Origin: Nectonema munidae
Taxonomy: Eukaryota; Nematomorpha; Nectonematoida; Nectonematidae
Length of the DNA stretch: 64,000 nucleotides
Direction of reading: 5' to 3'
Assembly (NCBI GenBank): GCA_030549495.1
Contig: JAUIRK010000040.1
Location: 1-64,000, forward strand
The notes beneath the pieces are model-generated. The model was given only the letters and a program-made list of their open reading frames with translations. It had not been told where the DNA came from and searched no databases. This document shows, in pieces, positions 23,054 through 33,681 of the stretch. Every line of letters begins with the position of its first letter. Within the stretch, counting starts at the first letter, position 1. The position numbers and the translations under genes are program-made.

Positions 23054-25093
23054 ATGAAGAATGTCAGTTCGGGCTTCGCCTCCCCACCAACTTCCACATA
23101 TTCATCCGAATCCATGACTAGTCTCTGGACAACACGTTCGGATTCACTCAGCTCAATTGCATCAGTCAACACAATAGACAAATTCCTAATGTCTACTCCC
23201 ATCGCTTCTCCTATCGAAGTTCCTGCGGAACAAAGCGACGTGGAAGATATATGGTTAGATGCTCTTCCAAATGAGGATTCCTTCGAAGAGGAAGAATTAT
23301 GGAAAATCCTAGATGATATTCCACCTATACAGGAGACTCCAGTAGTCAATCATCATCTAGAGGACCTGATTGAAGCATCAGATGACAAAACCTTCAACAA
23401 CCCGAAAGACTTCATTGAACATGTCAAAACGCTCCCGCTGGTTCCTGACATTGGCATCAAGATGGCCACAAATTTAGAGTATCTTCTCCATAAAAAGGCT
23501 TTTGATCCAAAAGAATGGAGAAACATCTTTTCCGATATCCTCTCTCCAAAGGACCAAGTGGAAGACACCGAAGAGAACACTTCAGAGATAGACATGCTCG
23601 AATCGCCGGTAAATTTAGGCTTCCTAGAAGGCAACATGGACAAGTCTGAGTTGACAGAGATCCCAGACGACGCAATATTTGATTGTCAGGCCACAGCGTG
23701 GAAACTGCCTATAGGAATGAAACATAGGACCACAAGAAGGATCCTAAAGCATGGCTATGCCCCAAAAGTTATGGCTCCTAATCCGTTCTTTTCTTTCTCC
23801 TCCTTCAGAGGTTTACCTTTCTCTCAAGAAAAGTTTATTGCAAACAAGATAATCCCAGCTCTCTTAAGAGCAGAAGTTATAGAGGAATGTCCAAAGGCAA
23901 AAATCCTATCGCCAGTGTTTGTCATTCCAAAGAAAGGTAACAAGTACCGATTCATAGCAAACTTCAGTTTTACCAAAGAACTCTTTGACAAACCTAACTT
24001 TGCGCTTTCAGCTCCTAAACTCCTACGCAGTATTCCAGCGGAATACTCTTGGGCCTGTAAGATCGATCAAGATGCCTTTTACGGCATAAAGATACAAGAA
24101 GCATACAGGCCATGCTTCGCCTTCAAAATTGGACACACATGCTACCAATACAATAGGCTGCCAATGGGAGCTGCGTTTTCACCTGGAATCCTACAGAAAA
24201 CTATCTGCAAATTACGTAGTGTTTTTCTTAACTATCACACAAACATAAAAACCAGGATCCTGGTTTATCTGGATGATATTTTGCTTCTCAACCATACGGA
24301 AGAAGAAAGCAACCAAACCATCAAAAACTTTCTCGAGTTCCTACACGAGAACAATATAAAGGTTAACACCGCCAAAAGTATCGTCATCCCGACGCAAAGC
24401 ATCAAATACTTAGGAATCCAGGTAAACCTGGTGGAAAGATTCTTAGAGTATTTCCCGAAAACCAAGGTAAATCTTAATAAAGCTATTATAACGCTCCCTG
24501 GCTTACAATGGGAAATTGATGCGCCTAAAATCATGTACAAAAAACTCCTGGGGTTCATCACGTACTACCTAGCAACTATTCCTAACACATGTAGAAGATT
24601 CTCACCACTCTTCAATCCAATCAGACGGAAATTCATTCCAACCAAATTATGGACCAAGGCCTTGGAAATGGTAAATAAAAGAATTCCCATGGAAGAAGAG
24701 CCAGAACAAATCCGCCTAAAAGTGTTTGTTGACGCCACGCCAGAATCAATCGCCTTTGTTTCTAAAGAGGAACATTACATCGCCAAATTGCCATGGAAGT
24801 TCCCAATAGCACTGACAGAGCTCCTTGCCCTGACAGTTGCAGGGATATATTTCTGCCGTAAGGCAAAATTTTTTTCAGATTCTATAGTGGCGCTGGCGTG
24901 CATCCAAAACGGCGGCTCTCCAGAGGCGGATTTGAATGGAATAGTCTCCAGATTCATAGAGATGGACGAAAGCAAATTCTACCATCTTCAAAGAAATTGT
25001 ACGTACATCAACACTAAAGACAACCCCGCGGACGTGTTTTCAAGGAGCTACACTCAAAACTGGATCAAGATAAATACCCCGAGACTACTATAA
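23054..25093 (+). CDS. pol: reverse transcriptase and RNase H, unit 4 (looks whole)
   Basis: A B-type polymerase of about 679 codons. The start is placed at the ATG of MKNVSSGF, 31 nt after the gag stop, because the same ATG is present in every unit. Domain order is as described for 33,902-35,944: acidic N-terminal region, RT with LPMGAAFSPG and YLDD (LVYLDDILLL), then RNase H with VFVDATP, TELLA, SDSIVAL and NPADVFSR. It differs from A-type copies at many residues (for example EEEELWKILDDIPP, LPIGMKHRTTRR, NIKTRILVYL), so the B lineage kept an open frame while diverging, which suggests it evolved under constraint for some time. Confidence 0.82.
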   Translation: MKNVSSGFASPPTSTYSSESMTSLWTTRSDSLSSIASVNTIDKFLMSTPIASPIEVPAEQSDVEDIWLDALPNEDSFEEEELWKILDDIPPIQETPVVNHHLEDLIEASDDKTFNNPKDFIEHVKTLPLVPDIGIKMATNLEYLLHKKAFDPKEWRNIFSDILSPKDQVEDTEENTSEIDMLESPVNLGFLEGNMDKSELTEIPDDAIFDCQATAWKLPIGMKHRTTRRILKHGYAPKVMAPNPFFSFSSFRGLPFSQEKFIANKIIPALLRAEVIEECPKAKILSPVFVIPKKGNKYRFIANFSFTKELFDKPNFALSAPKLLRSIPAEYSWACKIDQDAFYGIKIQEAYRPCFAFKIGHTCYQYNRLPMGAAFSPGILQKTICKLRSVFLNYHTNIKTRILVYLDDILLLNHTEEESNQTIKNFLEFLHENNIKVNTAKSIVIPTQSIKYLGIQVNLVERFLEYFPKTKVNLNKAIITLPGLQWEIDAPKIMYKKLLGFITYYLATIPNTCRRFSPLFNPIRRKFIPTKLWTKALEMVNKRIPMEEEPEQIRLKVFVDATPESIAFVSKEEHYIAKLPWKFPIALTELLALTVAGIYFCRKAKFFSDSIVALACIQNGGSPEADLNGIVSRFIEMDESKFYHLQRNCTYINTKDNPADVFSRSYTQNWIKINTPRLL

Positions 25094-25201
25094 ATAGAGC
25101 TGCAACCATAAGCACGACCAGTTTTTTTTCTCTATTCCTGAAATTCCTTTCCTCGCCTGATAGTTTTCCTACGCTAAAGACTTACCTCTGACTCTCAGGC
25201 A
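25089..25201 (+). promoter_or_regulatory. Unit 5 leader (B-type)
   Basis: TATAAATA at 25,089-25,096 enclosing the unit 4 pol stop; same B-type leader. Confidence 0.65.
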
Positions 25202-25792
25202 ATGCAAGGCAAAGATGATGAGTCCACAGCGTCCACATCAGTGACTACGAGATCTGCTGATGCACGTTTCTCGGTCATTGAAAATGCTCTAGCAATGCTG
25301 CAAAGAGAGCTAGCAAGTTTAAAAGTGCAGGACAGGCCCGCAAGAGAAGAAAGCTCCTCAGATCATGTTGGAGTACACTGCCCAACATGGCTAAAGCAAA
25401 TGAAGGCAGAACCTGGCTACGCAAGAACAGATCTAAATTTCCCTGATGTAATTGCAAAATTTACACCCAAAGAATTGGTTAGGGAAAAGATCAAAATGTT
25501 CAACGAGCTACTCCCCATAGATAAAAGAAATGCTAAAGATTCGCTTATCATCCTTCTCTTTGACTTAGTCCAGAAAGGACTAGAACACCTTTCAGATGAT
25601 GATACAGCCCTCCTGAATCAAGGTGCTTCAACAGCAGTTGCTGCGGCGCAAAGCACATGGGAAGCGGCTGCCAAGCACTTTGGGACATCCTCATCTTTAA
25701 ACATAGGAGTTGAAGTTCCAAAGAAAGAAGCAGCAATACCTAAGACAAGTAGAAGGAAGAAGCCCTTTCAAGGTAAGGGACCGAAGAAATAA
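25202..25792 (+). CDS. gag/core-like protein, unit 5 (looks whole)
   Basis: 196 codons, same translation as unit 4 gag. Confidence 0.8.
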   Translation: MQGKDDESTASTSVTTRSADARFSVIENALAMLQRELASLKVQDRPAREESSSDHVGVHCPTWLKQMKAEPGYARTDLNFPDVIAKFTPKELVREKIKMFNELLPIDKRNAKDSLIILLFDLVQKGLEHLSDDDTALLNQGASTAVAAAQSTWEAAAKHFGTSSSLNIGVEVPKKEAAIPKTSRRKKPFQGKGPKK

Positions 25793-25823
25793 GAAATCTT
25801 CGGCGAGTTGGCATTCTTTTGTT

Positions 25824-27867
25824 ATGAAGAATGTCAGTTCGGGCTTCGCCTCCCCACCAACTTCCACATATTCATCCGAATCCATGACTAGTCTCTGGAC
25901 AACACGTTCGGATTCACTCAGCTCAATTGCATCAGTCAACACAATAGACAAATTCCTAATGTCTACTCCCATCGCTTCTCCTATCGAAGTTCCTGCGGAA
26001 CAAAGCGACGTGGAAGATATATGGTTAGATGCTCTTCCAAATGAGGATTCCTTCGAAGAGGAAGAATTATGGAAAATCCTAGATGATATTCCACCTATAC
26101 AGGAGACTCCAGTAGTCAATCATCATCTAGAGGACCTGATTGAAGCATCAGATGACAAAACCTTCAACAACCCGAAAGACTTCATTGAACATGTCAAAAC
26201 GCTCCCGCTGGTTCCTGACATTGGCATCAAGATGGCCACAAATTTAGAGTATCTTCTCCATAAAAAGGCTTTTGATCCAAAAGAATGGAGAAACATCTTT
26301 TCCGATATCCTCTCTCCAAAGGACCAAGTGGAAGACACCGAAGAGAACACTTCAGAGATAGACATGCTCGAATCGCCGGTAAATTTAGGCTTCCTAGAAG
26401 GCAACATGGACAAGTCTGAGTTGACAGAGATCCCAGACGACGCAATATTTGATTGTCAGGCCACAGCGTGGAAACTGCCTATAGGAATGAAACATAGGAC
26501 CACAAGAAGGATCCTAAAGCATGGCTATGCCCCAAAAGTTATGGCTCCTAATCCGTTCTTTTCTTTCTCCTCCTTCAGAGGTTTACCTTTCTCTCAAGAA
26601 AAGTTTATTGCAAACAAGGTAATCCCAGCTCTCTTAAGAGCAGAAGTTATAGAGGAATGTCCAAAGGCAAAAATCCTATCGCCAGTGTTTGTCATTCCAA
26701 AGGAAGGTAACAAGTACCGATTCATAGCAAACTTCAGTTTTACCAAAGAACTCTTTGACAAACCTAACTTTGCGCTTTCAGCTCCTAAACTCCTACGCAG
26801 TATTCCAGCGGAATACTCTTGGGCCTGTAAGATCGATCTTCAAGATGCCTTTTACGGCATAAAGATACAAGAAGCATACAGGCCATGCTTCGCCTTCAAA
26901 ATTGGACACACATGCTACCAATACAATAGGCTGCCAATGGGAGCTGCGTTTTCACCTGGAATCCTACAGAAAACTATCTGCAAATTACGTAGTGTTTTTC
27001 TTAACTATCACACAAACATAAAAACCAGGATCCTGGTTTATCTGGATGATATTTTGCTTCTCAACCATACGGAAGAAGAAAGCAACCAAACCATCAAAAA
27101 CTTTCTCGAGTTCCTACACGAGAACAATATAAAGGTTAACACCGCCAAAAGTATCGTCATCCCGACGCAAAGCATCAAATACTTAGGAATCCAGGTAAAC
27201 CTGGTGGAAAGATTCTTAGAGTATCTCCCGAAAACCAAGGTAAATCTTAATAAAGCTATTATAACGCTCCCTGGCTTACAATGGGAAATTGATGCGCCTA
27301 AAATCATGTACAAAAAACTCCTGGGGTTCATCACGTACTACCTAGCAACTATTCCTAACACATGTAGAAGATTCTCACCACTCTTCAATCCAATCAGACG
27401 GAAATTCATTCCAACCAAATTATGGACCAAGGCCTTGGAAATGGTAAATAAGAAGAATTCCCATGGAAGAAGAGCCAGAACAAATCCGCCTAAAAGTGTT
27501 TGTTGACGCCACGCCAGAATCAATCGCCTTTGTTTCTAAAGAGGAACATTACATCGCCAAATTGCCATGGAAGTTCCCAATAGCACTGACAGAGCTCCTT
27601 GCCCTGACAGTTGCAGGGATATATTTCTGCCGTAAGGCAAAATTTTTTTCAGATTCTATAGTGGCGCTGGCGTGCATCCAAAACGGCGGCTCTCCAGAGG
27701 CGGATTTGAATGGAATAGTCTCCAGATTCATAGAGATGGACGAAAGCAAATTCTACCATCTTCAAAGAAATTGTACGTACATCAACACTAAAGACAACCC
27801 CGCGGACGTGTTTTCAAGGAGCTACACTCAAAACTGGATCAAGATAAATACCCCGAGACTACTATAA
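25824..27867 (+). pseudogene. pol, unit 5, broken
   Basis: B-type polymerase, closely like unit 4, with about one break; RT and RNase H motifs are present. Confidence 0.85.
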
Positions 27868-27975
27868 ATAGAGCTGCAACCATAAGCACGACCAGTTTTT
27901 TTTCTCTATTCCTGAAATTCCTTTCCTCGCCTGATAGTTTTCCTACGCTAAAGACTTACCTCTGACTCTCAGGCA
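27863..27975 (+). promoter_or_regulatory. Unit 6 leader (B-type)
   Basis: TATAAATA at 27,863-27,870; near-identical to unit 5 leader. Confidence 0.65.
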
Positions 27976-28566
27976 ATGCAAGGCAAAGATGATGAGTCCA
28001 CAGCGTCCACATCAGTGACTACGAGATCTGCTGATGCACGTTTCTCGGTCATTGAAAATGCTCTAGCAATGCTGCAAAGAGAGCTAGCAAGTTTAAAAGT
28101 GCAGGACAGGCCCGCAAGAGAAGAAAGCTCCTCAGATCATGTTGGAGTACACTGCCCAACATGGCTAAAGCAAATGAAGGCAGAACCTGGCTACGCAAGA
28201 ACAGATCTAAATTTCCCTGATGTAATTGCAAAATTTACACCCAAAGAATTGGTTAGGGAAAAGATCAAAATGTTCAACGAGCTACTCCCCATAGATAAAA
28301 GAAATGCTAAAGATTCGCTTATCATCCTTCTCTTTGACTTAGTCCAGAAAGGACTAGAACACCTTTCAGATGATGATACAGCCCTCCTGAATCAAGGTGC
28401 TTCAACAGCAGTTGCTGCGGCGCAAAGCACATGGGAAGCGGCTGCCAAGCACTTTGGGACATCCTCATCTTTAAACATAGGAGTTGAAGTTCCAAAGAAA
28501 GAAGCAGCAATACCTAAGACAAGTAGAAGAAAGAAGCCCTTTCAAGGTAAGGGACCGAAGAAATAA
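27976..28566 (+). CDS. gag/core-like protein, unit 6 (looks whole)
   Basis: 196 codons, B-type, same translation as units 4 and 5. Confidence 0.8.
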   Translation: MQGKDDESTASTSVTTRSADARFSVIENALAMLQRELASLKVQDRPAREESSSDHVGVHCPTWLKQMKAEPGYARTDLNFPDVIAKFTPKELVREKIKMFNELLPIDKRNAKDSLIILLFDLVQKGLEHLSDDDTALLNQGASTAVAAAQSTWEAAAKHFGTSSSLNIGVEVPKKEAAIPKTSRRKKPFQGKGPKK

Positions 28567-28597
28567 GAAATCTTCGGCGAGTTGGCATTCTTTTGTT

Positions 28598-30642
28598 ATG
28601 AAGAATGTCAGTTCGGGCTTCGCCTCCCCACCAACTTCCACATATTCATCCGAATCCATGACTAGTCTCTGGACAACACGTTCGGATTCACTCAGCTCAA
28701 TTGCATCAGTCAACACAATAGACAAATTCCTAATGTCTACTCCCATCGCTTCTCCTATCGAAGTTCCTGCGGAACAAAGCGACGTGGAAGATATATGGTT
28801 AGATGCTCTTCCAAATGAGGATTCCTTCGAAGAGGAAGAATTATGGAAAATCCTAGATGATATTCCACCTATACAGGAGACTCCAGTAGTCAATCATCAT
28901 CTAGAGGACCTGATTGAAGCATCAGATGACAAAACCTTCAACAACCCGAAAGACTTCATTGAACATGTCAAAACGCTCCCGCTGGTTCCTGACATTGGCA
29001 TCAAGATGGCCACAAATTTAGAGTATCTTCTCCATAAAAAGGCTTTTGATCCAAAAGAATGGAGAAACATCTTTTCCGATATCCTCTCTCCAAAGGACCA
29101 AGTGGAAGACACGGAAGAGAACACTTCAGAGATAGACATGCTCGAATCGCCGGTAAATTTAGGCTTCCTAGAAGGCAACATGGACAAGTCTGAGTTGACA
29201 GAGATCCCAGACGACGCAATATTTGATTGTCAGGCCACAGCGTGGAAACTGCCTATAGGAATGAAACATAGGACCACAAGAAGGATCCTAAAGCATGGCT
29301 ATGCCCCAAAAGTTATGGCTCCTAATCCGTTCTTTTCTTTCTCCTCCTTCAGAGGTTTACCTTTCTCTCAAGAAAAGTTTATTGCAAACAAGGTAATCCC
29401 AGCTCTCTTAAGAGCAGAAGTTATAGAGGAATGTCCAAAGGCAAAAATCCTATCGCCAGTGTTTGTCATTCCAAAGGAAGGTAACAAGTACCGATTCATA
29501 GCAAACTTCAGTTTTACCAAAGAACTCTTTGACAAACCTAACTTTGCGCTTTCAGCTCCTAAACTCCTACGCAGTATTCCAGCGGAATACTCTTGGGCCT
29601 GTAAGATCGATCTCAAGATGCCTTTTACGGCATAAAGATACAAGAAGCATACAGGCCATGCTTCGCCTTCAAAATTGGACACACATGCTACCAATACAAT
29701 AGGCTGCCAATGGGAGCTGCGTTTTCACCTGGAATCCTACAGAAAACTATCTGCAAATTACGTAGTGTTTTTCTTAACTATCACACAAACATAAAAACCA
29801 GGATCCTGGTTTATCTGGATGATATTTTGCTTCTCAACCATACGGAAGAAGAAAGCAACCAAACCATCAAAAACTTTCTCGAGTTCCTACACGAGAACAA
29901 TATAAAGGTTAACACCGCCAAAAGTATCGTCATCCCGACGCAAAGCATCAAATACTTAGGAATCCAGGTAAACCTGGTGGAAAGATTCTTAGAGTATCTC
30001 CCGAAAACCAAGGTAAATCTTAATAAAGCTATTATAACGCTCCCTGGCTTACAATGGGAAATTGATGCGCCTAAAATCATGTACAAAAAACTCCTGGGGT
30101 TCATCACGTACTACCTAGCAACTATTCCTAACACATGTAGAAGATTCTCACCACTCTTCAATCCAATCAGACGGAAATTCATTCCAACCAAATTATGGAC
30201 CAAGGCCTTGGAAATGGTAAATAAGAAGAATTCCCATGGAAGAAGAGCCAGAACAAATCCGCCTAAAAGTGTTTGTTGACGCCACGCCAGAATCAATCGC
30301 CTTTGTTTCTAAAGAGGAACATTACATCGCCAAGTTGCCATGGAAAATTCCCAATAGCACTGACAGAGCTCCTTGCCCTGACAGTTGCAGGGATATATTT
30401 CGGCCGTAAAGCCAAATATTTTTCAGATTCTATAGTGGCGCTGGCGTGCATCCAAAACGGCGGCTCTCCAGAGGCGGATTTGAATGGGATAGTCTCCAGA
30501 TTCATAGAGATGGACGAAAGCAAATTCTACCATCTTCAAAGAAATTGTGCGTACATCAATACTAAAGACAACCCCGCGGACGTGTTCTCTAGGAGCTACA
30601 CTCAAAACTGGATCAGGATAAATACCCCGGAGACTTCTATAA
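28598..30642 (+). pseudogene. pol, unit 6, broken
   Basis: B-type polymerase with about three breaks. In its last few hundred bases the sequence begins to shift toward A-type spelling. Confidence 0.83.
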
Positions 30643-30750
30643 ATAGGGCTGCAACCATAAGCACGACCAGTTTTTTTCTCTTTTCCTGAATATTCCTTTC
30701 CTCGCCTGATAGTTTTCCTACGCTAAAGACTTACCTCTGACTCTCAGGCA
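30638..30750 (+). promoter_or_regulatory. Unit 7 leader
   Basis: TATAAATA at 30,638-30,645; CCAGTTTT initiator-like A at 30,669, exactly 31 nt from the first T of the TATA box. This promoter heads the unit that ends at the 3' tail and AATAAA near the palindrome centre. Confidence 0.7.
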
Positions 30751-31340
30751 ATGCAAGGCAAAGATGATGAGTCCACAGCGTCCACATCAGTGACTACGAG
30801 ATCTGCTGATGCCCGTTTCTCGGTCATTGAAAATGCTCTGGCAATGCTGCAAAGAGAGCTAGCAAGTTTAAAGGTGCAGGACAGGCCCGCGAGAGAAGAA
30901 AGCTCCTCAGATCATGTTGGAGTGCACTGCCCAACATGGCTAAAGCAAATGAAGGCAGAACCTGGCTATGCCAGAACGGATCTAAACTTCCCTGATGTGA
31001 TCGCGAAATTTACACCCAAAGAACTGGTAAGGGAGAAGATCAAGATGTTCAACGAACTACTCCCAATAGATAAAGAGAAACGCCAAAGACTCGCTCATCA
31101 TCCTACTGTTCGACTTAGTCCAAAAAGGACTCGAGCACCTCTCAGATGATGACACGGCGCTTCTAAATCAAGGTGCATCCACGGCAGTTGCGCGGCCCAA
31201 AGTACTTGGGAAGCCGCAGCCAAGCACTTCGGCACTTCCTCGTCTTTAAATATTGGAGTAGAGGTACCAAAGAAAGAACCAATAGCACCTAAGTGAACAG
31301 GAGAAAGAAGCCCTTTCAGGGTAAGGGACCGAAGAAATAA
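30751..31340 (+). pseudogene. gag/core-like, unit 7, broken
   Basis: Starts B-like (SSSDHVGVHCPTW) and becomes A-like by about 31,200; about two to three breaks. Marks the other edge of the B block. Confidence 0.8.
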
Positions 31341-31371
31341 GAAATCTTCGGCGAGCTGGCATTCCTTCGTC

Positions 31372-33413
31372 ATGAAGAATGTCAGTTCGGGCTTCGCCTC
31401 CCCACCAACTTCCACCTATTCATCCGAGTCCATGACTAGTCTCTGGACAACGCGTTCGGATTCGCTCAGCTCGATTGCATCAGCCAACACGATAGATAAA
31501 TTCCTGATGTCAACGCCCATCGCTTCTCCTATCGAAGTTCCTGCGGAACACAGCGAGGCAGACGACGTTTGGCTAGATGCTCTTCCCAACGAGGATTCCT
31601 TCGACGAGGAAGAATTATGGAAGATCCTAGATGAGATCCCACCTACACAGGAGACTGCCACAGTCAATCACCATCTAGAAGACCTGATAGAAGCATCAGA
31701 AGACAAAACCTTCGACAATCCAGAAGACTTCGTAAAACACGTCAAGACACTCCCTTTAGTACCAGACATTGGCATTAAAATGGTCACCAACTTGGAATAC
31801 TTGCTACACAAGAAAGCATTTAATCCTAAAGAATGGAGAGATATCTTCACAGATATCTTATCTCCAAAAGACCAAGCCGAAGACAACGAAGATAACATAT
31901 CGGAAATCGATATGCTGGAATCGCCAGTAAACCTAGAGTTTCTAAATGGCAACATGGAGAAATCAGAACTTAAAGAGATTCCTGATGACGCCACCTTTGA
32001 ATGTCAAGCCACTATATGGAAGACACCTACAAGGATGAAACACAGGGCAACCAGAAGGATCCTAAGATACGGATACGCTCCAAAGGTAATAGCTCCAAAT
32101 CCCTTCTTCTCCTTTTCATCCTTCAGAGGATTACCTATCTCACAAGAGAAATTCATAACGAATAAGGTTATCCCAGCTCTGTTAGGAGCAAAAGTGATTG
32201 AAGAATGCCATAAGGCGAAAATCCTCTCACCTGTTTTCGTAATTCCTAAAGAAAACGGTAAATTTCGTTTTATAGCAAATTTTAGCTTTACCAAAGAGTT
32301 GTTTGATAAACCAAGCTTCGCTTTATCAGCACCTAAACTCCTACGCAACATTCCGGTAGAATACGCATGGGCCTGCAAAGTGGATTTACAAGACGCCTTT
32401 TATGGAATAAAGATTCAAGAGGCGTACAAACCATGCTTTGCTTTCAAACTGGGACATACGTGTTACCAGTTCAACAGGTTACCCATGGGCGCAGCCTTTT
32501 CACCTGGAATTTTACAAAAGACGGTATGCAAATTACGAAGCGTTTTCCTTAGTTATTACACTAGCATCAAAGCCAAGATTCTGGCGTACCTGGATGACAT
32601 CCTAGTGCTCAACCACACAGAAGAGGAAAGTAAACGTACCATCAAAGACTTTCTGCTATTCCTGGCGGAAAATGACATTAAAGTCAATACAAGAAAAAGC
32701 GTAATAATTCCTACACAAAACATAAAGTATCTAGGTATACAAGTAAACCTAGTCGAAAGATCCCTAGAATACTTACCAAAGACAAAGGTAAACCTAAACA
32801 AAGCCATCATAACACTCCCAGGATTGCAATGGGAGATGGACGCGCCAAAGTTATGTATGAGAAGCTACTGGGTTTTATTACATACTATCTCGCCACGATT
32901 CCGAACACTTGCAGAAGATTTTCGCCGCTCTTCAACCCTATAAGGAAGAAGTGCATCCCTGCGAGACTATGGACAAAAGCCTTGGAGATGGTCGACAAGA
33001 AGATCCCAATGGAGAAAGAGCCGGAACCGAATCACCTAAAAGTATTCGTCGACGCAACGCCTGAAACAATAGCCTTCGTCTCAAAAGAAGAACACTATAT
33101 CGCAAAGCTACCGGAAAAATTCCCAATAGCAATGACAGAGTTACTAGCTCTGACCATCGCAGGTATATACTTTGGCCAAAAAGCCAAATATTTTTCAGAC
33201 TCAATAGTGGCTCTGGCTTGCGTTCAAAATGGCGGCTCTCCTGAAGCAGATCTAAATGGGATAGTATCAAGACTCATCGACATCGACGAGAGCAAGTTTT
33301 ACCACTTACAAAGAAACTGCGCCTACGTCAATACCAAGGATAACCCAGCAGATATCTTCTCTAGAAGCTACACGCAAAACTGGATCCGAACCAATACCCG
33401 GAGACCTCTATAA
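31372..33413 (+). pseudogene. pol, unit 7, broken (A-type)
   Basis: A-type polymerase, almost the same as the right-array copies over its whole length, with about one break. The stop codon TAA at 33,411-33,413 is inside the TATA box of the terminal leader. Confidence 0.85.
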
Positions 33414-33516
33414 ATAGGACTGTAGCAACCAACACGACCAGTTTTCTCTTTTTCCTGAAGTAAAAGTTTCCACGCCTGACAGTAATCCTACAAGACTTAC
33501 CTCTGACTCTCAGGCA
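33409..33516 (+). promoter_or_regulatory. Terminal leader copy, left array
   Basis: TATAAATA at 33,409-33,416 contains the pol stop (TAA, 33,411-33,413). The A of CCAGTTTT is at 33,440, exactly 31 nt from the first T, the classic TATA-to-initiator distance. Stem arms GCCTGACAGT (33,474-33,483) and ACTCTCAGGC (33,506-33,515) pair at 9 of 10 positions around a 22-nt loop. TTACCTCTGACTCTCAG looks like a 3' splice site, and its reverse complement carries a perfect 5' donor, AGGTAAGT. Here the leader is followed by a 3' tail, not by gag. Promoter activity is inferred, not shown. Confidence 0.7.
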
Positions 33517-33645
33517 CCCACCCGTGACTCCCACCCTCAGCAACGCTAAAGACACATCTTTATATTTTTTGTGCAACATTAAATTTTTTTGTGTGTTTTT
33601 CTATAAATCTTTAATAAAGCTTGCAAAAGGGAGCCTGTTAGCCAC
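33517..33645 (+). terminator. 3' tail of left array with poly(A) signal
   Basis: Sequence found only at the palindrome centre. It begins CCCACCCGTGACTCCCACC and contains ACGCTAAAGAC (33,543-33,553), a motif shared with the B-type leaders, and AATAAA at 33,613-33,618. A transcript started in the unit 7 leader would end here, carrying the leader at both ends. It runs straight into the hairpin centre. Confidence 0.6.
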
Positions 33646-33681
33646 TGGGCTAACATCCCAAAAAAAAAGTGGCTAACAGGC
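33633..33681. repeat. Palindrome centre with 23-bp spacer
   Basis: GCCTGTTAGCCAC (33,633-33,645) and GTGGCTAACAGGC (33,669-33,681) are the innermost arm sequences. The spacer (33,646-33,668) itself contains GGCTAAC at 33,648-33,654, which can pair with GTTAGCC at 33,638-33,644 over a 3-nt loop, and ends in an A-run. Arms next to the centre look identical for several hundred bases. Confidence 0.92.

Larger units (their letters stand above)
13551..33657 (+). mobile_element. Left array: seven-plus head-to-tail units of a hepadnavirus-like retroelement
   Basis: A partial outer unit (13,551-14,014) is followed by seven units with gag starts at 14,119, 16,891, 19,666, 22,432, 25,202, 27,976 and 30,751 (period 2,766-2,775 bp), then an eighth leader and a unique 3' tail. 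There are no LTRs, integrase or protease. Units 2-6 are B-type (for example EEEELWKILDDIPP in pol), while the outer partial unit, much of unit 1 and most of unit 7 are A-type, like the right array. Unit 4 looks whole in both genes; the others carry roughly one to four breaks each. The B units differ clearly from the A units and look older than the right-arm copies. Confidence 0.93.

Noticed and set aside
32367-32552. Alternative sense frame over the RT, considered as a hepadnaviral surface-protein analogue
   Set aside because: Only 61 codons, no membrane segments or signal peptide; a chance frame. The element appears to lack an envelope.
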